Shown here piece after piece: positions 17,678 through 25,798 of a DNA stretch of 64,000 bases. The notes under the pieces are model-generated. The model was not told the origin of the DNA. It saw only the letters and a list, made by a program, of their open reading frames with translations, and did not search any database. Positions within the stretch are counted from its first letter, which is position 1. Each line of letters opens with the position of its first letter. The stretch lies in NCBI RefSeq assembly GCF_004000925.1, contig NZ_BIME01000003.1, forward strand, positions 124,001 through 188,000, written 5' to 3'. The translations under genes were made by a program, and so were the position numbers. This DNA is from Paenibacillus illinoisensis NBRC 15959 (lineage in GTDB: Bacteria > Bacillota > Bacilli > Paenibacillales > Paenibacillaceae).

Positions 17678-18325
17678 CTAGTCTGATATTAGGCGGTAAA
17701 CGGCTCCGTATTTGGGCCCGTCCGTGAAAAACAGCCTCACATAGTCATCCTTGGCGACTTCCACGGGCGGCATCTCATTTCTCCCTGGAGTAAAATCACT
17801 GACAAAAGGATAGACCGTGCCATCTTCCTTATTAAGTGGAACTCCGCCCTGCTTGCGTACATAACAGAGAGCTTCCTTCGGCACAGGTACTTCAGCTGTC
17901 ACAGTCATGAGAACCGTCTTCCTTTTTTGAAAAAAACCGCTTTTGTATCGAATGGAGAAACGGATATCCGCCTTGCCTGCACTGGCGATGACCGTATTCT
18001 CTTCATTCTGCTGACGCAGCAGCACAGGACCGTCTTCGTCCATTCGGCAAACATGTATCGTGTACCGGATGGCACCAAATCCTGTCATCCGGTCTGTATA
18101 TCCGTTACTCGCCTTGTATTCTTCTCTCGTATACAGTTTCAGCTTGCCATTCACAGTCTGATCCCTGCTCTGTCCACCTTCGACCATTTCCAGCTCCAAC
18201 CGCTCCACGTATACGGCTTCTACACCTTCGGGCCAGAGCCAGCGCAGGGTACAGTAACCATCATCCACAGCAAGTGTAAGTCTGCGAATCAGAGGTACCG
18301 AAGGGTCCGCATCTGCATATCGCAT
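17678..18325 (-). CDS. Beta-rich protein of the tubulin-like operon, function unknown
   Basis: The 215-residue product has alternating short hydrophobic stretches typical of beta sandwiches (CTLRWLWPEGVEAVYVER, FSIRYKSGF, TVLMTVTAEV). No signal peptide or TM segment is seen, so it is probably cytoplasmic. The N-terminal 130 residues resemble a fibronectin/Ig-like fold by pattern only. It lies 48 nt before the GTPase start and 21 nt after the VWA gene, clearly within the operon. Similar genes are sometimes loosely labelled beta-mannanase, but no glycosidase motif is visible here. Confidence 0.65.
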   Translation of the reverse strand: MRYADADPSVPLIRRLTLAVDDGYCTLRWLWPEGVEAVYVERLELEMVEGGQSRDQTVNGKLKLYTREEYKASNGYTDRMTGFGAIRYTIHVCRMDEDGPVLLRQQNEENTVIASAGKADIRFSIRYKSGFFQKRKTVLMTVTAEVPVPKEALCYVRKQGGVPLNKEDGTVYPFVSDFTPGRNEMPPVEVAKDDYVRLFFTDGPKYGAVYRLISD

Positions 18326-18346
18326 GTGTCGCCAACCTCCCGATGT

Positions 18347-19630
18347 TTAAAATCCTTTGCTGCGTGTGTCTCTCCCCCGCTGACCGAATCCGTCTGCGGT
18401 CGGAGTTCCCCTGCCCGCCTCACGGCGGCCCTTGCTCTTCCGCGGTGTATTCTCCTTGACCGGAATAATCCAGGTGAACAGGGTGAGTACCCCAGATAAT
18501 ATGAACATGGCACCCAGTCTCACCAATGCATCCCCTACAGAAGAACCGTCCAGTCCCCACTCCAGCAAAAGGCCCGCTAGCAGGCCTGACACCGCTCCAC
18601 CGATGCCAAAGCTGACTGCCAGATGGCGGTTATCGAACACCAGCCCAAGCGATACGCCCAGTGCTACACCAATCAACAGCATAGCAGCAACGCGGAAGAT
18701 GGCCAGATAGGTACTGTGTTCCATCATGCCTGTACGTTCCGTCACCAGCGTCCGTTCATCAATCGTATCGTAAATTTGCTGAAATGCCATGCTGAGACCA
18801 CCGGAATCCGGCACGTCATAGTACATGCCACCTGTTTGCTGAGCGATACTGCGCAGCAAGTCGGTACCCGATGGGTCGACCAGACTCAGACCTACCGTAT
18901 TCACGGCAATCTGTTCGTTCGCGTACTGGGATAAGATATCCGAAGTATCTGCTTCACTGAATCCATCCGACAGCAAAATGGCTACGGTACCGCGTTTTGG
19001 ATCCTGCTTGTTTTGGATCTGCTCCATGGCTTCCCGGAGCACGGCATCGAAGTTTGTACCACCCGATGTTGTGACAATGCCGTCGATCTTACCGTTTACC
19101 TCTGCTTTTGCCGCTTCACTATCTAATGCGGTAAAAGGCTGCAATAACTGCGGCTGATCATCAAATGTAATAACAGCTACCTGCTTGTCACTTTCCATCT
19201 GACTGATTAACGTCTTGGCTGCCTCGAAACGTCCATTATCCGGGTCTGTTTCCGACATGCTGCCTGAGTTATCGATCATCAGTACAATGTCCTTCACCTG
19301 CTTCACGCCGCCTGGATTGATCTGATACAACAATTGAAAGACCAATCCAACGACAAACAGGAACACCAGTGTTGCCGGAACGAGCAGTTTCCACGACAAG
19401 CCAAGATATCTCAGCTTCCAGGAAGCTCCGTTAAGTTTCGGCGAGATCATCTCGGCGAGCAGACAGAACAGACCTACGCTCAGCGCCAGCACGCCGAAGT
19501 ATAACCCCATCAGCAGCAGGCGAGGCATCTCCCCAAGCCACTGATGCAGCATGATTTCTCCTGCCGCAAATCCCACGGCTCCGCCAATCAGGCTGAACAG
19601 GACCAGGAGAAGATTGATTTTTCGCTGCAT
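18347..19630 (-). CDS. Six-TM protein with an extracytoplasmic VWA domain
   Basis: About 427 residues. Three N-terminal TM segments are followed by a VWA domain with a complete MIDAS (DNSGSMS, the Thr in TTSGGTNFD, the Asp in LLSDGFSE), then three C-terminal TM segments and a basic tail (RKSKGRREAGR). The positive-inside rule puts both ends in the cytoplasm and the VWA domain outside. VWA domains bind a divalent cation and a protein partner. ATG 19630 is the most plausible start, 11-12 nt after AAAGGA; an upstream TTG at 19651 cannot be excluded. It sits between the 814-residue protein and the small beta-rich protein. Confidence 0.82.
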   Translation of the reverse strand: MQRKINLLLVLFSLIGGAVGFAAGEIMLHQWLGEMPRLLLMGLYFGVLALSVGLFCLLAEMISPKLNGASWKLRYLGLSWKLLVPATLVFLFVVGLVFQLLYQINPGGVKQVKDIVLMIDNSGSMSETDPDNGRFEAAKTLISQMESDKQVAVITFDDQPQLLQPFTALDSEAAKAEVNGKIDGIVTTSGGTNFDAVLREAMEQIQNKQDPKRGTVAILLSDGFSEADTSDILSQYANEQIAVNTVGLSLVDPSGTDLLRSIAQQTGGMYYDVPDSGGLSMAFQQIYDTIDERTLVTERTGMMEHSTYLAIFRVAAMLLIGVALGVSLGLVFDNRHLAVSFGIGGAVSGLLAGLLLEWGLDGSSVGDALVRLGAMFILSGVLTLFTWIIPVKENTPRKSKGRREAGRGTPTADGFGQRGRDTRSKGF

Positions 19631-19702
19631 GTTCGCATGCATCCTTTCCAAACCAGCCCATCATAGGCTGAATTAATACCGGAGTCGATCATGACTGTTG
19701 TT

Positions 19703-22147
19703 CTATCGCATAGGTGATAGCTTATCAGCCAGGCCTGCTGGATGAAACTCATAACCGTTCTCCGCATACGAGTCGTAATACACCTTGCCGTTGCGATAGA
19801 CCATCAGATCCTCCAGATGGAACCCTCCCATCAGGTTCAACTTTTCCACACCACTGCTGCGTTCTTCGTACACAACGCCCAGCTTATAGATGCGGGACGT
19901 TTCCTCCGCATGTGCCGCATAATCCATGAAAGCACTGTGATGATCGCCAAAGAAATACTTTTCTTCATACCGATGTTCCTGGGTATAATCGAATACCCGT
20001 ATTCTCACAACCGCCTGATCTTCCAGCGTACGGTATAACCTGCGGAACAGATCATCGCGGGTCAATACGTTTTTGTCACCATAGGTAATCGTTACATTCG
20101 CTCGCTGCAGCAGTTCTTCCTCAAAAGGTAATCTCAGTGGTTCAGCTGTGAGCAGCAGCGCATGGCATACCTCCATCAGACGTTGAAGCAGACGCTCGTT
20201 GCCTTCGGCAGCAAGCCGGTTAATGTCTCCCATATAACGCTCTTCAAACCAAACATCCCGGCCCCGCTTGGCCTCCAAATCGGCAATCAATGCTTCCGTT
20301 ACCTTACCGTAATACTCCATCACATTCTGTCCGATATATTCATCCGCTGCCGCGATACGCTCTTCTGCCGCTTCACGCAGCGTGCGTTCCAGCGCTTCGA
20401 GTGCTGTCGTTACATCGCGACTGAAGCTATGGAGCTGTTCCATCTCCGAATCGTAGATGCGAAGCAATTGCAGTTCGTTTTCCAGTCGTAACAACTCTGT
20501 CTTGGGCACATACACGCGTTCCAACAAACAATCGATCAGATTCCGTACATTCTGCTTGTCCCGGAACAACGCCCGCTTGATTGGCTGATCCTCCACTTGC
20601 TCCTGCTGACGCTGTTCCAGTAGGGCACGTGCCGATTCAAGCTGAACCGATTTGTCGCGAATGAGTCCCAGCAAAGCCTCACGTACACTCCCAGGGCTGC
20701 TGTCACTCCATGAAGCCCATTGGAAATAGCCTATCTCCGGGTACTCCGTCCGTGACTGCTGCGCTTGCCGGCGCAATGAACCCTCGCTGCTCCGCTGACG
20801 CAAACGTTCTTCAGCCGGACGTACCATGTTGTCACGGAAGTACGCCTCAGCTCCCTGGCCGAATAGCGCTCGCTCCGCTTCACGCAGCGATAGCGGCTTC
20901 AGATCGGAGAAGCTGACGTTATGCGTCATAATGCCGCTCATGCCGCCCACCAGATCCTGCTCAGGCAGCAGCCCTTCAACCTTGCGCTCTACGGATGAAG
21001 CGTCCAGACCGAAGAAAGCAAGCTTGTCTTTCATGCTCCAATCCGGCTCCTGTCGCATAAGATCCAACAGATAGCGGTATAGATGATACAATACCGCAAG
21101 CGCAATCGGTTGGTTGGGCCGTCTGATCTCGGCAAAACCCGCACTGGCATAGCCATGCTGATCCGAGGTTGTTCGAATGTTGTTTTTGAACGACGTATTA
21201 TTGTAGGTATTGGCCCCTATACTTGCAACCGCACCGAGCGCATCCGGATCCTGTTTCCGGTTCTTCAGCAGGCATATGCGGCAGATAATCTCGGCATTCT
21301 CTATCCATCCCCCGGCTACACCGGTCCCACGCTCGTTTTTGTCAGACAGGATATAGACGAGATCAAACAAAGGCGAAGAAGAGTGCACAACGGGAATGGA
21401 GATCCCATCTTCCGTTACGAGCAGATTACCGCTGAACGTATAGTCCAGTGCTTGCATATAATCCAGTTCCCGCAAAAAGGCAAGTCCGGCTGCACTTGCA
21501 TATCCGAAGGAATCCACCTGTTCCATCTCGCTGACCAGTACATGCAGGTCCGTCTGAACCGACTTGAATGATTGGGCCAAAATGTTCTCGGTGAGCTTCG
21601 TCAATTCCGGAAGAAGCACATTCAGCGGATCATCTGCCCTTGTCACGACGGTAACGTAAATCCGGTCAAACGATGAATACAACCGGCCGTACTCAGCGAT
21701 CCGATTGCTCACCCGGCGCAGCGTGCGATTTAGACCAAAGAGCGCCTGCTCCGAATCGTGAAAACTGCGGTGTACATCCTTGCGCAAGGTCTTTGAAGGA
21801 CGTCCAGCCTGTACGGTGGATAGAGGCAAGATATGACGGGTCACCTGACCGTCTTCCAATGGGTCACGATGCTCCCGTCCTCCTTGTTCCTCTCGGCCCT
21901 CTGTTCCAATCTGGAGATACACCACACCTTCTCCGTTATCCCACTTCAACTGATTAATCTCGCGCACTGCAGCCATGGCCGGTTCGACCAGGTCACCAAC
22001 AAACAGAAACAGGGCTGGGTAATGGATGCTGCTTCGTCCATCACCCAGGCTGCCTTGCCGCTCCTGCTCTGCCGCATATTGTGCTGCGTACTTCTCCAGA
22101 TCCCGCTTCAGGGTATTGTTCAACTTGAACTCCATCCCGGCACCCAT
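19703..22147 (-). CDS. Uncharacterised 814-residue protein encoded with the tubulin-like protein
   Basis: The gene starts directly after the tubulin-like stop, so the two are translationally coupled and probably partners. No signal peptide or TM segment is seen. The N-terminal half alternates strands and helices in a Rossmann-like pattern (YPALFLFVGDLVEPAM, DRIYVTVVTRADDP, TDLHVLVSEMEQ). The region from about residue 500 is long, charged and helical, consistent with coiled coils. The order of a nucleotide-fold-like N-terminus and a helical middle resembles the neighbour. A degenerate tubulin-like paralogue is possible, but no GGTGSG loop exists. Function unknown. Confidence 0.7.
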   Translation of the reverse strand: MGAGMEFKLNNTLKRDLEKYAAQYAAEQERQGSLGDGRSSIHYPALFLFVGDLVEPAMAAVREINQLKWDNGEGVVYLQIGTEGREEQGGREHRDPLEDGQVTRHILPLSTVQAGRPSKTLRKDVHRSFHDSEQALFGLNRTLRRVSNRIAEYGRLYSSFDRIYVTVVTRADDPLNVLLPELTKLTENILAQSFKSVQTDLHVLVSEMEQVDSFGYASAAGLAFLRELDYMQALDYTFSGNLLVTEDGISIPVVHSSSPLFDLVYILSDKNERGTGVAGGWIENAEIICRICLLKNRKQDPDALGAVASIGANTYNNTSFKNNIRTTSDQHGYASAGFAEIRRPNQPIALAVLYHLYRYLLDLMRQEPDWSMKDKLAFFGLDASSVERKVEGLLPEQDLVGGMSGIMTHNVSFSDLKPLSLREAERALFGQGAEAYFRDNMVRPAEERLRQRSSEGSLRRQAQQSRTEYPEIGYFQWASWSDSSPGSVREALLGLIRDKSVQLESARALLEQRQQEQVEDQPIKRALFRDKQNVRNLIDCLLERVYVPKTELLRLENELQLLRIYDSEMEQLHSFSRDVTTALEALERTLREAAEERIAAADEYIGQNVMEYYGKVTEALIADLEAKRGRDVWFEERYMGDINRLAAEGNERLLQRLMEVCHALLLTAEPLRLPFEEELLQRANVTITYGDKNVLTRDDLFRRLYRTLEDQAVVRIRVFDYTQEHRYEEKYFFGDHHSAFMDYAAHAEETSRIYKLGVVYEERSSGVEKLNLMGGFHLEDLMVYRNGKVYYDSYAENGYEFHPAGLADKLSPMR

Positions 22148-22148
22148 G

Positions 22149-25100
22149 TTACTTCAGCCTTCTGCGGATGTCATTCAGATTCGACGACATCGTTCTGTAG
22201 AACTGATAGATGTCTTCACCGTTTGCCAGCTCCACGCGCTCATATTCCAGACGGTCACGGGATTCCATGAACAGGGCAGCCAGATCATCCAGTTTGGCCA
22301 GCAGCGGAGCGATATCCTCCGAAGCCGTTAGTTCGTTATCCCGGCGGGAAGCTTTGCGCAGCAGTGTACTGCGATCTTTTTCCGACAAACCGCGGAAGTT
22401 GCCAAACACTTCGTACTCGGCAAAGTTGCGGCTCTTCATCAGGTTCGCGAACGGTTCCCAGGCATCCTCTTCCGGATCGCGGTCGTAGACGTAGAGTGCG
22501 CCTTTCTTGACGATGGTGTCGGTATACAGAGCTTCGATGAAGCGATCATACCACTGTTCCTCATCCTGATGCTGTGCAAGAATGCCTTCCAGTTCAGCCA
22601 CTTTGGCCGAGATGGCATTCATCTTCGCCAGTTCTTCACGTACCCGTGCGATAAGCTGCGGGGAACGTACCAGGTTTTCTTTGGCCATATCTTCATTAAT
22701 ACTGCCGAAAATATCCTTGACCCCTACACGTGGCAGCCCTTCGGATTGCAGTCGTTTCAGTTCGGTCACGGCCCGTTTTACCTCACCCAGATTCGGGGTC
22801 GTCGATGTCAGACGCATGTCGTAAGCATTCAGCTTCGCGTTAAGGTCAAACGGTTCCGTTGTAACCACGGCATAACGATTGCTCGTATTCTCATCGATTG
22901 TTTTGGCCGTAATGATGTTGTATCCAATCGCTTGCTCGAATTCGGTACGTACCCGCGCATTATACTGCTTCACCCGGGCATTCTCGTAGACATCACCCCA
23001 GGACTTTTCCGGAATCGGGGATGGCAGGTAGGTCCAGTTGTTTTTCTCTGTCTGTACCAGATGGCGTCCGATGCCTTCCTTGTCCAAAATGGTGCGTTCA
23101 TAGCTTTCCTCATATACTTTGAGCGGCGTATACACAAACAGCGGCACCCCGTTGCGCGTATTCAGCCAGAAAATCCGGTTGCGGACTTCACTTTCCTTGA
23201 CGGTAAAGTGGGATTTGCCCACCGCATTGTTCTGATAATTGCGAATCCCTTTGAGAATGCCTGGCGCCTGTGTCGGCACAGAGACGAATCCCCATGACGG
23301 GAAATGCAGACTGCCTGTGCTGTTGCTGAGATTGAACACCGGAACGGCCTCATCATCCAGCTTGCCAGCGATGTGGCGCTCCACGAATTTCTCAACAGAC
23401 TCATCCTGCCCGTATTTGATCACCAGGAAATCTTCCATGGAACGGGTAATGAGGTCCCCGAACTTCTCGGTCAGGAAGTCCGAAATGGAGCTGACCACGT
23501 CAATTTCGTTCTCCTTCACCCACTGGTTGGAGTTCTCCAGCAGCTCACGGGAGAAGTCGCGAATCAGGTCATCGGTGTCGCGCTTGTCCAGCAGCCCATC
23601 CACCACATTGACGATATCCGGTACACTAACGACGTTCCAGTAGTAGGTTTTGTTGCCTTTGTGATCGGACTGTTCTTCGCCGCGAGTAAGAATATCTCCG
23701 TTCTTGGAGAAAATCGAGCTGAGTGCATTCAGCGTCTCGGTAAATACGTTATAGATGCGGCTGTTTTCCTGATTCAACAGTTCATACAGATCCTCATAGA
23801 ACTCGATCATCTGATCGTTGCGTTCCACGTCGGCGTGCAGCCAGTACTCATGAATTTTAGCTTCAATATAAGCATTCTTTTTCTTCTCTTTGGAGACGAA
23901 GGCACTCTTCGCGTCACCCAGCTTCTCCTCCGATTGCTCCTGCGCAGCCTCAATGTCACGCGGAATCCGGAATGCATTCTCTCGAAGGGTTTCGATATAC
24001 GACTGGATCATCTTCAGTATACAGAAGCCTTTTTCCGTGTAGATCAAACGGGAGACGTAGAACGGACCCTGTTCGGGATGCAAAAACATGCGCCGGATCT
24101 GTTCGGTAAATTGACCGGCAATCTCGCCCGGCAGCTGTTTCTTCGCCTTGATATATTCTTCGCGGGCACGGGCCAGGAAGTTCTGCTCCAGCTCGGTGTC
24201 CATGTTCACGACCTGTGATTTCACGACATTTCCGTAGGACAGACGCTCACTGTTCTGATAACCCGGCAGCGGCTCTGGCACGCGGGACTCGAAGGACTTC
24301 ACGACACTTTCGAGATCGATGCCCAGCTTGCGGGCGAACTTCTCCGTATCCTCCTGGTTCGGAGCTTTGGAGAACATGGTGCTCATTTTGTCGAACATCC
24401 GGTATGCCAGATACGTCGTCATCTCTTCAATCGGCAGTACCGCCGAGGAAGCACCGATAATGTTGTAATCATAGTTGGCCGGATAAGCCTTGTTCATCTG
24501 TGCAATGTTGGTACGGATGTTGCTGATATAATCGTGAATCGCGAATTCTTCGCCCGACTGCTTCTCCTCGCTGGCCATGAAGTTGGTGATGTTCTCGGCC
24601 GTCACGTTCATGCAGTAGTCATAGGCATTCTCCAGCAGCTTGCCTTCCGTATTCGTTGCCGAAATCAGGTGACACAGGTTAAACGGCGGCAGCGGTGAAT
24701 TGACGTTTAGGATATTGCCGTATTTCTGCGTGAATCGCTCCCCGCGGCTGTCAACATTCATCCAGTAATCCAGCTCTTTGAGCGCAGCATAGCCATTTTT
24801 GCGAATATATTCGCGTGTGTGCTCGCTCAAACTTTTGTTCGATAGATTCACGTCTGGCGTAAACAGGTAACCCAGCGTATTGACGCGGTCGATCCCCGCA
24901 GAACCGTGATCCCGTTCAATGATACCGCGCACGATATAGGAGATATCGAGGAAACAGCCACTACCCGTACCGCCAGATAAACCGGTAAGCAGGAACACCA
25001 TCAGCTTTTTGTTGGTGCCTACGGATAACGTTTTGATCTTTTTGTCGATCGCCTGCACGACCTGATTGATTTTGGTGAACAGCAGCAACCGTCCAGCCTG

Positions 25101-25538
25101 GCGTACCCCTGCTGCTCCATTCATGCCGTCCGTGATGCTCAGTTCCGGAGACAGCCAGTCCGTAATATATGGCTCCAGCACGCTGCGGTTCTGCAGCAGT
25201 CCACCGATCTCGGCATTGGACAGCAGGACGAATTCGTTAATCGGGTCCAGCCCGATGCCTTTGTACTTCTTCGCACGGTCCTGCTCGTTGGTTTCAAACG
25301 CGAGAAATTCCACGTTGTCCGGCTTGTCCATTTTCTTCTTGGATACCGGGTCCTGAGGCAGCTTGAAGCGGCGGTTAATCTGATATTTAAGACGCAGCAG
25401 CGCATCAATTCCCGTTCCTCCAAGACCGATAATCAGGATCGGGTTATCGATTGTATCGACCCTGATCTTCTCGCTGACAATCCCTCCGCCTAGCGATACA
25501 TCCAGCTGCTGAATATGTTCTCTGACAATTGGTTTCAT
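22149..25538 (-). CDS. Tubulin/FtsZ-superfamily protein (Tubulin_2-like, FtsZ-like), 1129 residues
   Basis: Residues 33-43 form a glycine loop (PILIIGLGGTG). Residues 188-194 are SGGTGSG, an exact match to the tubulin/FtsZ nucleotide-binding signature [SAG]GGTG[SA]G. The protein is three times the length of FtsZ. After the roughly 400-residue GTPase-like region comes a long charged, helical region and C-terminal coiled-coil-like segments. It has no TM segment, so it is cytoplasmic. The family (Pfam Tubulin_2) is expected to bind GTP, and polymerisation is unproven. The start follows GGGAGG by 7 nt. The coding order VWA, tubulin-like, unknown, VWA, GTPase places it at the core of the system. 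Confidence 0.85.
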   Translation of the reverse strand: MKPIVREHIQQLDVSLGGGIVSEKIRVDTIDNPILIIGLGGTGIDALLRLKYQINRRFKLPQDPVSKKKMDKPDNVEFLAFETNEQDRAKKYKGIGLDPINEFVLLSNAEIGGLLQNRSVLEPYITDWLSPELSITDGMNGAAGVRQAGRLLLFTKINQVVQAIDKKIKTLSVGTNKKLMVFLLTGLSGGTGSGCFLDISYIVRGIIERDHGSAGIDRVNTLGYLFTPDVNLSNKSLSEHTREYIRKNGYAALKELDYWMNVDSRGERFTQKYGNILNVNSPLPPFNLCHLISATNTEGKLLENAYDYCMNVTAENITNFMASEEKQSGEEFAIHDYISNIRTNIAQMNKAYPANYDYNIIGASSAVLPIEEMTTYLAYRMFDKMSTMFSKAPNQEDTEKFARKLGIDLESVVKSFESRVPEPLPGYQNSERLSYGNVVKSQVVNMDTELEQNFLARAREEYIKAKKQLPGEIAGQFTEQIRRMFLHPEQGPFYVSRLIYTEKGFCILKMIQSYIETLRENAFRIPRDIEAAQEQSEEKLGDAKSAFVSKEKKKNAYIEAKIHEYWLHADVERNDQMIEFYEDLYELLNQENSRIYNVFTETLNALSSIFSKNGDILTRGEEQSDHKGNKTYYWNVVSVPDIVNVVDGLLDKRDTDDLIRDFSRELLENSNQWVKENEIDVVSSISDFLTEKFGDLITRSMEDFLVIKYGQDESVEKFVERHIAGKLDDEAVPVFNLSNSTGSLHFPSWGFVSVPTQAPGILKGIRNYQNNAVGKSHFTVKESEVRNRIFWLNTRNGVPLFVYTPLKVYEESYERTILDKEGIGRHLVQTEKNNWTYLPSPIPEKSWGDVYENARVKQYNARVRTEFEQAIGYNIITAKTIDENTSNRYAVVTTEPFDLNAKLNAYDMRLTSTTPNLGEVKRAVTELKRLQSEGLPRVGVKDIFGSINEDMAKENLVRSPQLIARVREELAKMNAISAKVAELEGILAQHQDEEQWYDRFIEALYTDTIVKKGALYVYDRDPEEDAWEPFANLMKSRNFAEYEVFGNFRGLSEKDRSTLLRKASRRDNELTASEDIAPLLAKLDDLAALFMESRDRLEYERVELANGEDIYQFYRTMSSNLNDIRRRLK

Positions 25539-25611
25539 TCCATGTCCTCCCTTTGGTTAACGCAGTCGGAACTACAATATAATTACACTTACCACTCCGA
25601 TGACAGAACAA

Positions 25612-25638
25612 CCTTCCGATCGCTGTTATCCCCAGATT
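25612..25638. repeat. Interspersed repeat, copy 1
   Basis: Contains CTTCCGATCGCTGTT followed by a near-identical CCAGATTTT. The same sequence recurs at 43564-43590, in a different operon, with two substitutions across 27 nt. Confidence 0.6.
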
Positions 25639-25676
25639 TTTTGATTCACTTTTACAAAGTTAAAATCCGGGGATAA
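25626..25676. repeat. Inverted repeat upstream of the tubulin-like gene
   Basis: Arms of 15 nt, TTATCCCCAGATTTT and AAAATCCGGGGATAA, pair with one mismatch around a 21-nt loop. It sits about 90-140 bp upstream of the tubulin-like start. Confidence 0.6.
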
Positions 25677-25680
25677 AGGC

Positions 25681-25726
25681 GAAGCATATGCTTCCGAAGC
25701 AGCTTTCTTACAGAAAGCTTAGCTTC
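25681..25726. repeat. Two adjacent palindromes between the first VWA gene and the tubulin-like gene
   Basis: GAAGCATATGCTTC (25681-25694) is a perfect 14-bp palindrome. Next to it GAAGC-AGCTTTCT / AGAAAGCT-TA-GCTTC (25696-25726) makes a tight hairpin with a 3-nt loop. Neither is followed by a clear T-tract on the minus strand. They may end part of the first VWA transcript or protect the downstream mRNA. Confidence 0.5.
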
Positions 25727-25798
25727 GCTTCTCCAGCTTTTTTCTGTCCTCTGCGTTCTCGTGTAAACGGTTAGTACCAACTTCTATTGGCATTCCTT

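Noticed and set aside
23304..24218. 304-codon plus-strand ORF inside the tubulin-like gene
   Set aside because: It lies entirely antisense to a gene with a clear tubulin signature and strong start, and shows no family features of its own.
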